Assembly: GCA_023411815.1 (NCBI GenBank)
Contig: JAEYOJ010000157.1
Span: 1 to 64,000 of the forward strand
Reading direction: 5' to 3'
From: Pseudomonadota bacterium
Lineage (GTDB): Bacteria; Desulfobacterota; Desulfovibrionia; Desulfovibrionales; Desulfovibrionaceae
Length of the DNA: 64,000 bases
The translations under genes and the position numbers were made by a program. The stretch's first letter is position 1; each line of letters begins with the position of its first letter. Positions 29,585 to 39,065 of the stretch are shown here, piece by piece. The notes beneath the pieces were generated by a model. It was not told where the DNA came from. It did no database searches and saw only the letters and a list, made by a program, of their open reading frames with translations.

Positions 29585-30274
29585 ATGAAAATCGGATCGA
29601 GTGAACTGGAAGAATACATAAAAAACCTGCCTAGCGAAAGCGTTTGGCGCCCCGTGCGTGATCATTCGGGCAAACTGTTGCGCCGAGGTGGTGGCAAATT
29701 TACCGACATACTCCCTGAGACATTGGAAGGCGTCGTGTTCGCGGGAAAAAGCATCGCCGATCTTGGCTGCAATCTCGGCGCATACTCCCTGCTGGCGGCA
29801 CAACGTGGGGCGGCAAGGGTTCTCGGCGTGGACATCGATCCGGCCGTCGTCGCAGGCTGCCGACTGCTGGCTCTGGATTATGGTCTTGGAAACGCGGACT
29901 TCCGCACAGCGGATTTCCTCAAGGAAAACTTGAAAGAAAGCTGCGACCTGGTCATGCTCATCGACTTCATAGGCAGATCCGTCGTGGCCAAAGGCAAACT
30001 GAGGGCATGCTTACGTGCCATGGTCAATCTGGCTCGAAGCGAACTGCTCTTTACCCTTCGACCGGAGTACCACATCCAAAATGACCTGGGCTGCGATCAG
30101 AGGGAGTTATCAGGCTTCTACCCTCGGGATTATCTTCGGCACGGCCATGTTCAGGTGCTCGAGTTCGTCACGGATAGTCTGGAACAGGATTGGGAGATCG
30201 TTAGGGATTGTCCGGGCCGCTTCCGGGAGCATAATCTCAAAACTCGTGTTCGCGCATTCCGCAAGCAGGCCTGA
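29585..30274 (+). CDS. Class I SAM-dependent methyltransferase
   Basis: The 229-residue protein has a Rossmann SAM fold with motif I IADLGCNLGAYSLLAAQRG (about residues 57-75) and the acidic motif II VDIDPAVV. The N-terminal 50 residues, with WRPVRDHSGKLLRRGGGKF, recall small-molecule or tRNA-wobble methyltransferases that use a C-terminal SAM fold, but I cannot name the substrate. GAGGGG precedes the ATG. It converges with a second methyltransferase gene. Confidence 0.82.
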   Translation: MKIGSSELEEYIKNLPSESVWRPVRDHSGKLLRRGGGKFTDILPETLEGVVFAGKSIADLGCNLGAYSLLAAQRGAARVLGVDIDPAVVAGCRLLALDYGLGNADFRTADFLKENLKESCDLVMLIDFIGRSVVAKGKLRACLRAMVNLARSELLFTLRPEYHIQNDLGCDQRELSGFYPRDYLRHGHVQVLEFVTDSLEQDWEIVRDCPGRFREHNLKTRVRAFRKQA

Positions 30275-30375
30275 TCACGGCAAGCAGCGGATTGCCGGCT
30301 GGAGTGCCCTGCCCCTCTGATGCCAAGTTCCGGCCAATCCAGTAGGACTTCGTCGGGAACACTTGCAGCAAGGCA

Positions 30376-31065
30376 TCATCGCTTGCGGTACAGCCCGATC
30401 CAGCCGGTCTTATGGCCTAGGAGCTTGCCAGAGCAGCGAAAGGTCAGGGCTAACAGTAAATTCCAGACCCTGGGGACCAGGTCGCCCCGTTTGAGCAGCA
30501 GAGAGCGGTTCAAGCGTAGCCGCCAGGGACTTCGCCGAAATTGGATGTCCACGAGCTGCAACGAGTGCATGGAATACGACTGCACCTGCTCGTCGTCCTT
30601 GCCGAAGAAATCTTTGATTCCTTGCGGATAATAGGGCTTAACGTGGTCGAAATCGAGAAAGAAGTCCTTGTGCATCAAGGGTGAGACTACGAGCAGCCAG
30701 CCTCCGGGACGCAGGCGGTCAAGATATGCATCCATGAACTTCAGCAACTGGTCGAAGGGAAAGTGCTCAATGACATGGGCCATGACCAGCAGGTCGTAGG
30801 TTTTTTGGCCGGCGCCCTGCTCAAACTCTCCGGCTTCATATACCGGCAGGCCGTTCCGCCTGGCCGACTCCACTTGTGCGGGATTCTTCTCCACGCCTTC
30901 CAGGCGGGAAAAACCCAACTTTTGCAGCAGGCGCATTTTTCGGCCAAAGCCGCACCCCACATCCAGCACCGCCAAGTCGCGCGGCAGAGGCTGCAGTATC
31001 TTGGCGATCCGCGCGCTCTCATCCCGCGCCAGTGACTTCGTCGCGCGCTCCAGCCATATTCGCAT
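30376..31065 (-). CDS. Class I SAM-dependent methyltransferase (Methyltransf_11/23 type)
   Basis: The 229-residue protein has motif I VLDVGCGFGRKMRLLQKLG near residues 33-51, motif II EGVEKN, motif post-II VMAHVIEHFPF and RPGGWLLVV. The VIEHF pattern is typical of methyltransferases acting on lipids, quinones or sugars. The C-terminal basic segment (SPWRLRLNRSLLLKR) could touch the membrane. It is divergent from the glycan operon at 31.3 kb, so a role in glycan or lipid decoration is possible (inference). Confidence 0.82.
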   Translation of the reverse strand: MRIWLERATKSLARDESARIAKILQPLPRDLAVLDVGCGFGRKMRLLQKLGFSRLEGVEKNPAQVESARRNGLPVYEAGEFEQGAGQKTYDLLVMAHVIEHFPFDQLLKFMDAYLDRLRPGGWLLVVSPLMHKDFFLDFDHVKPYYPQGIKDFFGKDDEQVQSYSMHSLQLVDIQFRRSPWRLRLNRSLLLKRGDLVPRVWNLLLALTFRCSGKLLGHKTGWIGLYRKR

Positions 31066-31320
31066 GCCGCACCTGCCTGAGGTTGATGTCCGATCCCGCC
31101 TTTATGATCCATGTACATACCCGAGTCTGAAGCGGCAATGTATGCTTTTCTTTCCGACTGACAGCCGGATGGCTGCTCGAACGCGAGAAAGACTGCTCCA
31201 TGGACAAAAAACTTTTTTTCATTCAAAACTGGCGAGAATGCCCACCTCGTTTTCGTCGGGGGATTTTGTCGAGTTGGGCTGAACGCCACCGTGCACGACG
31301 GGGAGAACGGGCCGGAACGA

Positions 31321-32562
31321 ATGAGCAACACTTTCAATATCCTGATGTACTCCCACGACAGTTACGGGCTGGGGCACATCCGGAGAACACTTGCCATAGC
31401 CTCCCAGTTGCGACGCCCGAACGTGAACATCCTCATCCTCACGGGCTCGCCCATTGCCGGGCGTTTCGATTTCCCGGAGCAGGTCGATTTCGTGCGCATC
31501 CCGGGCATGATCAAGAAGAGCAACGATCTCTATCTGCCGCACTCCATCCGCATCGAAGCCCAGGAAGCCATGAGCATCCGCCAAAGCCTCATCAAGGCCA
31601 CGGCAAAGGCCTTCGAGCCCGACCTGTTCGTCGTGGATAAGGCACCGCTCGGCCTCAAGCGCGAGGTAATTCCGGCGCTTAAATGGCTACGCAATACGAG
31701 TGAGATATCCTGCCGCACGGTCCTCGGCTTGCGGGACATCATGGACGATGCCCAGAGCACCATTGAAGACTGGCGCAGCAAGCGGATCTATGATGCCTTG
31801 GAAAAGTACTACTCCGAGATATGGGTCTACGGGCATCGTGAGATGTACGATCCCATCAAGGAATATGAGATCCCCGAGAGCATCAGCCAAAAAATGGTCT
31901 TTACCGGCTATCTCCCGCGCAAGCCGCTCATCGATGGACATGAGTTCCATAAAGGAATGAGTGCAAACAGCCTGGGCGGGAATGGCAATGGGGTAAACTG
32001 CAATGGCGGCGCAGGAATCGGCGGCCTGAAGGAAAAACGTGTGCTCGTGACCACGGGTGGAGGCGGTGACGGGTATAAGCTGATGGACGTCTACCTGCGC
32101 ATGCTGGAGGCATGGCCGGCGGGGCATCGCAGCGTCGTGGTTACCGGCCCGTTCATGCCCACGCCCGAACGAAAGGACATCGCTGCCCGCGCAAAAAAGC
32201 TCGGCGTGCGCTATTATCACTTCTGCCGTCAGATGGAGCAGCTCATGGCCTCGGCCGACCTTGTGGTGAGCATGGGCGGCTACAACACCGTCTGCGAGAT
32301 ACTGAGCCAGCGCAAAGTTTCGCTCATCGTGCCCCGCGAGACGCCGCGTCTGGAGCAACTCATTCGAGCCCGGGTGCTCAATGCCAAGGGACTGGTCGAT
32401 TACCTGGTCTGGCAGGAGCTTTCGCCTGACCGGCTGCGGGACAAGATCACGGCATTGCTGTCCGATCCGCAACCCTATGTCGAAGCCGTGCAGAACTTCC
32501 GCTTCACCGGTCTGGAAGTCATGCGCCAGCGGCTGGCGGCGTTTCAGACGGGAGCAGCGTAA
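31321..32562 (+). CDS. Glycosyltransferase, MurG-like GT-B fold (COG4671-type)
   Basis: The 413-residue protein opens with MYSHDSYGLGHIRRTLAIA, the typical N-terminal motif of this predicted glycosyltransferase family. It closes with MGGYNTVCEIL and an EQL/RA acceptor region, as in MurG/GT28 enzymes that bind UDP-sugars. A Gly/Asn-rich low-complexity insert (about residues 212-234) sits at the interdomain linker. The ATG at 31321 follows GGGCCGGAACGA; an upstream GTG at 31291 lacks support. Its stop overlaps the next start by one base. It is the first of six overlapping genes for a surface glycan or glycolipid. Confidence 0.86.
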   Translation: MSNTFNILMYSHDSYGLGHIRRTLAIASQLRRPNVNILILTGSPIAGRFDFPEQVDFVRIPGMIKKSNDLYLPHSIRIEAQEAMSIRQSLIKATAKAFEPDLFVVDKAPLGLKREVIPALKWLRNTSEISCRTVLGLRDIMDDAQSTIEDWRSKRIYDALEKYYSEIWVYGHREMYDPIKEYEIPESISQKMVFTGYLPRKPLIDGHEFHKGMSANSLGGNGNGVNCNGGAGIGGLKEKRVLVTTGGGGDGYKLMDVYLRMLEAWPAGHRSVVVTGPFMPTPERKDIAARAKKLGVRYYHFCRQMEQLMASADLVVSMGGYNTVCEILSQRKVSLIVPRETPRLEQLIRARVLNAKGLVDYLVWQELSPDRLRDKITALLSDPQPYVEAVQNFRFTGLEVMRQRLAAFQTGAA

Positions 32563-33800
32563 TGGAGCCCGGAACCATCGGCATGATCCTCAAGGGCTAT
32601 CCGCGCATATCGGAAACCTTCATCTCCAACGAGATCCTGCTGCTGGAGTCCCTGGGCTTCCGCATCCACATCATCTCCATGCGGGAACCGAGAGAAGGTT
32701 TCACGCATGGCAGCGTGCGGCGCATCCGGGCGAAGGTAAGCTATCTGCCCAGCGAACTGGTCACGGGGCTGCCTCGCCTTTCGCCGTCCTTCCTGAGCTT
32801 ATGGCGCTCGCGGCCGCGAGAAACCCGCGCCGCTCTGTCCCTTGCCTGGCGCAGATATCAGCGCACGCGCAAGCTGGCCACATTCAAGCATCTGCTCCAG
32901 GGAGCTTACATCGTCCGTAAGGTCCTGCCCGGCTCGGGCATCACCCACCTGCACGCCCACTTCGCCCATTCGCCGACTTCCGTGGCCATGTTCGCCTCGC
33001 TGCTTTGCGGGCTGCCCTTCAGCTTTACGGCCCACGCCAAGGACGTCTGGACCCAGGAACCCGGACAGCTTGCCGAGAAGATCGACCGGGCCAGGTTTGT
33101 GGTCACCTGCACCCGCGCCAACGGTGCATACCTGGCTGATCTGGGCAGCGAGCGCACGCCTATTTACACGGTGTACCACGGCATCGACCTGCAATTCTTC
33201 GCGCCCAATGGACGACTCCCGACGGCCCGGCCGCCCTTCCGTATCCTGACCGTGGCAAGGCTCACGGGCAAGAAGGGCCTGTCTACCGTGCTCCGGGCTA
33301 TCAAGCTGCTGCGGCAGCGTGGGCTGGCCTTCCGCTATGAGCTCATCGGCGAGGGCGAGCAGCGGATGGAGTTGGAAGCCTTGGTGCGTGAATCGGGCCT
33401 GGAGGATGTCGTGAGCATGCCCGGAGTGCAGGCGCACGAAACGGTCCGGGAGAAACTCCGGCAAGCCGATGCCTTTGTCCTGGGCAGTCGGGTTCAGCAC
33501 AACGGCGACCGCGACGGGATACCCAACGTGCTGGCCGAGAGCATGGCCATGGGCGTTCCCGTGGTGGCCACCTCGGTTTCGGCCCTGCCTGAAATCATAG
33601 AGGACGGCATGACGGGCCTGCTCGTGCCGCCCGATGACTCCCAGGCCATGGCCGCGGCCCTGGAGCGCGCGCTCACGGACGAGGAACTGCGCAAACGCAT
33701 GATCCCGGCCGCGCAGAAGAAGGTGCGGCAATGCTTCGACAACCAGCGGCTTATTCAGGACCTAGCCACGATCCTGCGCCGCGAGGCTCCGGGGATCTGA
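32562..33800 (+). CDS. Glycosyltransferase family 4
   Basis: The 412-residue GT-B enzyme has an N-terminal acceptor domain starting KGYPRISETFISNEIL, seen in exopolysaccharide GT4 enzymes. The GT4 donor domain has HGIDLQFF, ILTVARLTGKKGL, LIGEGEQR, and the EX7E motif region NVLAESMAMGVPVVATSVSALPEII. It is retaining by family. It overlaps its upstream neighbour by one base and its stop lies three bases before the next start. Confidence 0.92.
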   Translation: MEPGTIGMILKGYPRISETFISNEILLLESLGFRIHIISMREPREGFTHGSVRRIRAKVSYLPSELVTGLPRLSPSFLSLWRSRPRETRAALSLAWRRYQRTRKLATFKHLLQGAYIVRKVLPGSGITHLHAHFAHSPTSVAMFASLLCGLPFSFTAHAKDVWTQEPGQLAEKIDRARFVVTCTRANGAYLADLGSERTPIYTVYHGIDLQFFAPNGRLPTARPPFRILTVARLTGKKGLSTVLRAIKLLRQRGLAFRYELIGEGEQRMELEALVRESGLEDVVSMPGVQAHETVREKLRQADAFVLGSRVQHNGDRDGIPNVLAESMAMGVPVVATSVSALPEIIEDGMTGLLVPPDDSQAMAAALERALTDEELRKRMIPAAQKKVRQCFDNQRLIQDLATILRREAPGI

Positions 33801-33803
33801 AGC

Positions 33804-34922
33804 ATGCGCATCGCCTTTTACGCACCTTTCAAACCCCTGGGGCATCCCAACCCGTCCGGCGACCTGACCATCGGTACGGGGCTGCACGACTTCCTGAGCC
33901 GGAGCAACGAGGTCGTCCAGGCCAGCCGCTTGCGCAGCCGCTGGATCTACTGGAAGCCGTGGCAATGGCCGCAAGTCTTGCTGGAGCGCGTGCAGGCGGA
34001 ACGCACCGCCAATGGCTGCAACCTGTGGCTGACCTATCATACCTACTACAAAGCCCCGGATCTGCTCGGTCCGGCCTGCGCGCGCAGGCTCGGCGTGCCT
34101 TATGCCGTGTTCCAGGGCATCTACTCCACCAAGGTGCGCCGAAGCTTGAAGACCTGTCCGGGTTTTCTGCTCAACCGCAAGGCATTGCTGGCCGCATCCG
34201 TGGTATTCAGCAACAAGCGGGACGACCTCGCCAACTTGGCGCGAATCATCCCCAAGGATCGTCTGCGCTATGTGCCGCCCGGCATCTTCCCGGAGCAGTT
34301 CGCGTTCGACGCTGATTCCCGCGAGCGGCTGCGCAAGAAATGGGGCGCGGAAAAAAGGCCGGTGATACTTTCCGCGGCCATGTTCCGCGACGACGTGAAG
34401 ACCAAGGGGCTGAAATTTCTCTTCCGGGCCTGCGGCACCCTTGCGTTCCAGGGCAAGGACTTCCTGCTAGCCGTGGCCGGCGATGGCGTCATGCGCCACC
34501 ACCTGGAGGCCTTGGCCCGCGAGCGGCTGCCCGGCCGGGTCATCTTCCTGGGCAAGGTGCCCAGGCCAAAACTCTTCGAGTTCTACAGCGCCGCGGACGT
34601 GTTCGCTTTCCCCGGAATTCGCGAGTCCTTGGGCATGGTATTCCTGGAAGCGCAATCCTGCGGCTTGCCGGTCGTTGCCTTTGATGGCTGGGGCATTCCG
34701 GAGGTTGTCGCCAACGGCGAGACCGGTCTGCTCTGCCGCCCGTTCGCCGAGGAAGCCTTCCAGGCCGCCATATCCAGACTGCTGGATGATGCCACGCTAC
34801 GCCAAGGCATGAGCCACGCAGCCGCCGATCGTGTACGTCTGCACCATGATCTCAACCGCAACTACCGGCAGGTCGAGTCAGAACTGCAAGAAGTGGCGCG
34901 TCGAGCCAGGAGGAGTAACTGA
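33804..34922 (+). CDS. Glycosyltransferase family 4
   Basis: The 372-residue GT-B protein begins MRIAFYAPFKPLGHPNPSGD. The middle has YVPPGIFPEQFAFD. The donor domain has KGLKFLF, LAVAGDGVMRHHLE, the KVPRPKLFEFYSAADVF segment, and the EX7E region ESLGMVFLEAQSCGLPVVAFDGWGIPEVV. The product is likely a lipid-linked or surface glycan. A TGATG overlap joins it to the phosphatase gene. Confidence 0.92.
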   Translation: MRIAFYAPFKPLGHPNPSGDLTIGTGLHDFLSRSNEVVQASRLRSRWIYWKPWQWPQVLLERVQAERTANGCNLWLTYHTYYKAPDLLGPACARRLGVPYAVFQGIYSTKVRRSLKTCPGFLLNRKALLAASVVFSNKRDDLANLARIIPKDRLRYVPPGIFPEQFAFDADSRERLRKKWGAEKRPVILSAAMFRDDVKTKGLKFLFRACGTLAFQGKDFLLAVAGDGVMRHHLEALARERLPGRVIFLGKVPRPKLFEFYSAADVFAFPGIRESLGMVFLEAQSCGLPVVAFDGWGIPEVVANGETGLLCRPFAEEAFQAAISRLLDDATLRQGMSHAAADRVRLHHDLNRNYRQVESELQEVARRARRSN

Positions 34923-35539
34923 TGGCCGCCACACGCTTTCTAATCATGCGCCATGCCCCCACAGCCTGGAACCAGGAGCGGCGCATCCAGGGCCAGTACG
35001 ACACGCCCCTTTCGCCACAAGGATTGGACTTGGCCCGTCACTGGGCTCAGGCCTTGCTCGAGCATGACTTCCAGGCGGTCCTGGCCAGCGATCTGCGCAG
35101 GGCCCAGGAGACTGTCGAGGCTGTTGTGAATGACAAAGAGCTGCCGTCCATGGCCGATCCTCGGCTTCGAGAGCAAAATTGGGGAAATTGGACAGGCATG
35201 CTTCTTTCGGAAGTGACGGCTAAGGAAGAGTTCAGGATACAGGCAGAGCGAGGCTGGGAATTCCGTCCGCCGGGAGGCGAAAACCGCAGAGAGGTCCTGC
35301 AAAGGACCTTGGACGCGCTGGCGGATGCCGATCATCGCTGGCCGGGCCACACCGTGCTCGTGGTCGCCCACCAAGGCGTCATCAAATGCCTGCTCTACCA
35401 TGCTCAGTCGCATCCCATGCTGCCAGGGAACCCGCTGCTGGATAAAGGCTACAGCCTCCACCTTCTGGAGCTCGAAGACCAGGGGCTAATCCTTCGTGGC
35501 CCAGGATGGCCGTTGCCGGAAGGTCTGGAAACGCCATGA
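34922..35539 (+). CDS. Histidine phosphatase (phosphoglycerate mutase-like)
   Basis: The 205-residue protein has the family active site in IMRHAPTAWN, where the usual RHG is RHA, the SDLRRAQET segment, the acid residue region REQNWGNWTG, and the second histidine in VVAHQGVI. The fold removes phosphate from sugars, nucleotides or cofactors such as alpha-ribazole phosphate. Set within a glycosyltransferase operon, a sugar-phosphate intermediate is likely. It overlaps the neighbours on both sides (TGATG upstream, ATGA downstream). Confidence 0.88.
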   Translation: MAATRFLIMRHAPTAWNQERRIQGQYDTPLSPQGLDLARHWAQALLEHDFQAVLASDLRRAQETVEAVVNDKELPSMADPRLREQNWGNWTGMLLSEVTAKEEFRIQAERGWEFRPPGGENRREVLQRTLDALADADHRWPGHTVLVVAHQGVIKCLLYHAQSHPMLPGNPLLDKGYSLHLLELEDQGLILRGPGWPLPEGLETP

Positions 35540-36696
35540 GAGTCGCATACTATTGCCAGCACGTGCTTGGTATGGGCCATTTCTTCCGGAGTCTGGAGAT
35601 CGCCAAGGCTCTGGCCGGCCACCAGGTTGATCTGATCTCGGGCGGACCGGAAGTGCAGGTTGAATTGCCTGCGCATGTTTCTCTTTTCCGCCTTCCTGGA
35701 CTGATGATGAACGACGACTTTTCGGAATTGTTTCCCCTGGAGTCCGGCCTGAGCCTGGATGAAGTCAAAAACGAACGAATGCAGTTGCTTGGCGAGCGGT
35801 TTCTCCTGTTCCCACCCGATCTGTTTCTGGTGGAGCTTTTTCCCTTTGGCCGCAACCAGTTCAGCTTCGAGCTTCTGCCCTTGCTCAAGGATATCCGGGA
35901 AGGCCGTTTCGGTCCGGTAAAGGTGGTTTGCAGCCTGCGCGATGTCCTTGTGGAAAAGCGCGACCGGCAAAAATACGAAGCGCGAGTCGTGAAGCGGCTC
36001 AACGAATATTTCGATCTGCTGGTCGTGCATGCCGACCCGAAGCTGCTGCGCCTGGATGAAACCTTTGAAAGCCTGGACCGGGTTCGCATCCCGGTGCGTT
36101 ATACCGGCTTCGTCACCACCAAGCCCGCACCCGGCGCCGGTGTCGCTCTGCGCCGGGAACTCGGCCAGAACCCTGGCCAAAAGCTTGTCGTGGCCAGCAT
36201 AGGCGGCGGGAAAGTCGGTGGAAGGCTGCTGTTTTCCGCCTTGCAGGCTTTCGCTCTCCTGGATCACAAGGATTCGCGGATGCACGTCTTCAGCGGGCCA
36301 TACATGGACCCGGCGGAGTTCCTGGCCCTAGAGAAGCTGGCGTCGGCAATACCCGGAATCGTCCTTGAACGCTTTACCGACCGCTTTCTGGACTATCTGG
36401 ATGCGGCGGACCTGTCCCTGAGCCAAGCCGGATACAATACAGCCATGAACATCCTGGCCAGCGGTGTACCCGCTCTGGTCTGGCCATTCGACCAGAATCG
36501 CGAGCAGCGCCTGCGCGCCGAAAAGCTGATGCGGCTCGGCGCGTTGAGCATTTTAGATGATGCCGATCTGCCTCCAGAACGTCTGGCCACGCGCATGGCC
36601 GAGGCGATGAATTCCGGCAAGCGATCCGGTCCGCCGCCTGTCGATTTGGAGGGCGCGTCCAATACGGCCAGACTGTTGGAGGATTTCGCGGGATGA
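35536..36696 (+). CDS. Glycosyltransferase, MurG-like GT-B fold
   Basis: The 386-residue protein begins MRVAYYCQHVLGMGHFFRSL, like the first gene of the operon, and shares the donor domain SIGGGKVGGRL, FTDRFLDYLDAADLSLSQAGYNTAMNIL, and the WPFDQNREQRLRAEKL end. It is probably a second member of the same predicted family rather than a paralog by recent duplication. The ATG overlaps the phosphatase stop (ATGA), and the stop overlaps the next start. Confidence 0.87.
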   Translation: MRVAYYCQHVLGMGHFFRSLEIAKALAGHQVDLISGGPEVQVELPAHVSLFRLPGLMMNDDFSELFPLESGLSLDEVKNERMQLLGERFLLFPPDLFLVELFPFGRNQFSFELLPLLKDIREGRFGPVKVVCSLRDVLVEKRDRQKYEARVVKRLNEYFDLLVVHADPKLLRLDETFESLDRVRIPVRYTGFVTTKPAPGAGVALRRELGQNPGQKLVVASIGGGKVGGRLLFSALQAFALLDHKDSRMHVFSGPYMDPAEFLALEKLASAIPGIVLERFTDRFLDYLDAADLSLSQAGYNTAMNILASGVPALVWPFDQNREQRLRAEKLMRLGALSILDDADLPPERLATRMAEAMNSGKRSGPPPVDLEGASNTARLLEDFAG

Positions 36697-37484
36697 CGAC
36701 ATACACGCCCTGCGAACTCTGGAGGCGGCCGCCCGCGGATGCACTGGAGCGCCTTGAGCGAGCCATTGGCAATGCCTCAGGTCGGCCGGCCACGGTCTTC
36801 TTTCGCGCCGACGACATCGGCCTGCCGGGCAGTCAACTGGCAGGCATGACGGCCCTCTTCGTCCGCCGCGGCGTACCTCTGGCCCTGGCTGTCGTCCCGA
36901 CGTGGCTGCCCATGCGGCATGCGGATCTGAAGAGCCAACTCGCGCCCGGCGGAGATTTGTGGTGCCTGCACCAGCACGGTTTCCGGCATGCGAACCACGA
37001 GCAGGGAACTCCGGCCAGGAAGAAAAGTGAATTTGGACCGGCACGCTCCGTGGAAGCCAAACAGCGGGACATTTTCAGGGGCCGCGATATCCTGGAAAGC
37101 CATTTCGGGGAACGCCTGTATCCCCTGTTCACTCCACCCTGGAATCGGTGCGACGGCGAGACGCTGAGCATCTTGGCCGAACTCGGCTTCAAGGCTGTAT
37201 CGCGCAGCGCCGGGGCACGGCCAACGACTCCACGAGACTTGCAGGAACTGACAGTCAACGTGGACCTGCACACCCGCAAGGAGCCGACGGCCGAATCCGC
37301 TCTTGCCGCGCTGCTCGATGAACTGGAGCAAGGCCTTGCCAAAGGGCATTGCGGCATCATGCTCCACCATCAACGCATGAACCGCGCGGCGCTTGAATTC
37401 CTGGATCGTCTGCTGACCGTCATCGGGCGGACCGCCGGTCTACGCATGGCGCATCCGGCCGATCTCCTGGCGGATGCACGGTGA
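36693..37484 (+). CDS. Polysaccharide deacetylase-like protein (NodB-type)
   Basis: The 263-residue protein has a NodB-fold signature: FRADDIGLPG (catalytic and metal Asp), LHQHGFRHANHE (metal His pair), FTPPWNRCDG and the late GIMLHHQRMN. Such enzymes remove N-acetyl groups from sugars. It lacks a signal peptide, which suggests it acts on a cytoplasmic lipid-linked precursor, as in lipid A or GPI-type pathways, rather than on secreted polymer. The ATGA overlap with the preceding glycosyltransferase makes it the last gene of the operon. Confidence 0.85.
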   Translation: MTTYTPCELWRRPPADALERLERAIGNASGRPATVFFRADDIGLPGSQLAGMTALFVRRGVPLALAVVPTWLPMRHADLKSQLAPGGDLWCLHQHGFRHANHEQGTPARKKSEFGPARSVEAKQRDIFRGRDILESHFGERLYPLFTPPWNRCDGETLSILAELGFKAVSRSAGARPTTPRDLQELTVNVDLHTRKEPTAESALAALLDELEQGLAKGHCGIMLHHQRMNRAALEFLDRLLTVIGRTAGLRMAHPADLLADAR

Positions 37485-37582
37485 CATACGCCGCGAATCG
37501 GTTGCATTTTCCCTCTCATGGGATACCGTAGGAAGAGTGGTCCCAGGCCGAATGGGCAAGGTTCAGACAAGGCAGGAACGGA

Positions 37583-38281
37583 ATGCGCGGCAAAGGACAA
37601 CAAAGCGCCAGCAGCCCACGACGAGGCACCGTCGCCAGACAGGTCGTCCTGCCTTTCCGCAAGTCGCTGGAAATCAGCGTCCAGAGCCTCCGCGTGCGCT
37701 TCTTCCGCTCGCTCATCACCACTCTGACCCTGGTGCTGGCTGTGGCCTTTCTCGGCTATGTCCTTGTATCCTCCGATATCGCCACGGGCCTGCTGCACAG
37801 CGGCGATCCCGGCCTGCGGGAGGTTCTTGCCCAGGCGGGATACGACCTGCCGCAAGGAGCCCAGGAAGCGGGCAGCAGCGCCACGGAACGCTGGATCGTG
37901 CTCCTGTCGCTGCTCGTCTGCGCCGTAGGCATCGTCAATGCTCAGCTCATGGCCGTCACCGAGCGCTTTCGCGAGATAGGCACCATGAAGTGCCTCGGCG
38001 CGCTGGACAGCTTCGTGTTACGGCTCTTTCTATTGGAGGCGGGAATACAGGGAGCTATAGGAGCCCTGATCGGTGCGCTGATCGGAGCCGTGGGCGCTCT
38101 CCTGGCCGGCCTGATCCGATTCGGGCCTCCGGCGCTAACCGAGCTTCCAGCGCCCGGAGTTGGCGTGTCGCTCCTGGCTGCCCTAGGCACGGGCCTGTTG
38201 CTGAGCCTGGCCGGAGTGGTCTACCCGGCCATCGTGGCCGCGCGCATGCAGCCTGTGGAAGCCATGCGCGTGCAGGAATGA
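37583..38281 (+). CDS. Small FtsX-type ABC transporter permease
   Basis: The 232-residue membrane protein has four predicted helices: about 40-62, 104-125, 146-178 and 195-218. Its FtsX core has RVRFFRSLITTLTLVLAVAF, the coupling helix AVTERFREIGTMKCLGAL, and a last segment ending VVYPAIVAARMQPVEAMR. The periplasmic loop is only about 40 residues, much smaller than in MacB or LolC/E, so the large partner at 39066-43943 must supply the extracellular part. AGGAACGG precedes the ATG. It opens the seven-gene locus. Confidence 0.87.
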   Translation: MRGKGQQSASSPRRGTVARQVVLPFRKSLEISVQSLRVRFFRSLITTLTLVLAVAFLGYVLVSSDIATGLLHSGDPGLREVLAQAGYDLPQGAQEAGSSATERWIVLLSLLVCAVGIVNAQLMAVTERFREIGTMKCLGALDSFVLRLFLLEAGIQGAIGALIGALIGAVGALLAGLIRFGPPALTELPAPGVGVSLLAALGTGLLLSLAGVVYPAIVAARMQPVEAMRVQE

Positions 38282-38290
38282 GGCGGTGGC

Positions 38291-39055
38291 ATGAGTGACC
38301 TGCAAACCGATCTCCGGGGCCGCACCATTGTCCGGGCCATGGGCGTGCGCAAGGTCTTCCAGTTGGGCAGGATCGAGGTCGAGGCCCTGCGCGGCATCGA
38401 CCTGGAAATCATGCGCGGAGAGTACGTGTCCATCATGGGGCCGTCCGGCTCGGGCAAGAGCACGCTCTTCAACATGATCGGCGGCCTGGACAAGCCCAGC
38501 GAAGGCAAGGTCTTCATCGACGAAGTGGACGTGGCCCAGCTGGATGCCTACGAGCTGGCTTGGCTGCGCAACCGCAAGATCGGCTACATCTTCCAGACCT
38601 TCAACCTCATCCAGGTCATGACCGCCCTGGAGAACGTGACCCTGCCCATGATCTTCGGCGGAGCGAGCAACGACGAGGCCGTGGAAAAGGGCATCAAGCT
38701 CCTGCGCCTGGTGGGCTTGGACAAACGCTTCGACCACAAGCCCCAGGAGCTGTCCGGCGGCCAGCAGCAGCGTGTGGCCATCGCCCGTTCTCTGGCCAAC
38801 GACCCGGCCATCATTCTGGCCGACGAACCCACGGGCAACCTGGACCTGTCCACGGGCGAGGAGATCATCACCCTGCTCAAGACCTTGAGTCGCGAACAGG
38901 ACGTCACGGTCATCACCGCCACCCACGATTATAAGATGCTCAACGTTTCGGACCGGGTTATCTGGATCGTTGACGGTCGTATCGACCGTATCGAGGACCG
39001 TGCCGAACTCAAGATCGAGGTCGGCACCATCTCAAGCAGAACCCAGGCCGGATAG
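38291..39055 (+). CDS. ABC transporter ATP-binding protein (LolD/MacB type)
   Basis: The 254-residue ATPase has Walker A GPSGSGKST, Q-loop FQTFNLIQVMTALENV, signature LSGGQQQR, Walker B ILADEPTGNLD and switch TATHD. The LENV and FNLI patterns are those of LolD, FtsE and MacB, which drive mechanotransmission rather than substrate channels. It lies nine bases after the small permease and ten before the M28-FtsX fusion, so the three would make one transporter. Confidence 0.93.
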   Translation: MSDLQTDLRGRTIVRAMGVRKVFQLGRIEVEALRGIDLEIMRGEYVSIMGPSGSGKSTLFNMIGGLDKPSEGKVFIDEVDVAQLDAYELAWLRNRKIGYIFQTFNLIQVMTALENVTLPMIFGGASNDEAVEKGIKLLRLVGLDKRFDHKPQELSGGQQQRVAIARSLANDPAIILADEPTGNLDLSTGEEIITLLKTLSREQDVTVITATHDYKMLNVSDRVIWIVDGRIDRIEDRAELKIEVGTISSRTQAG

Positions 39056-39065
39056 GAATGCGGAC

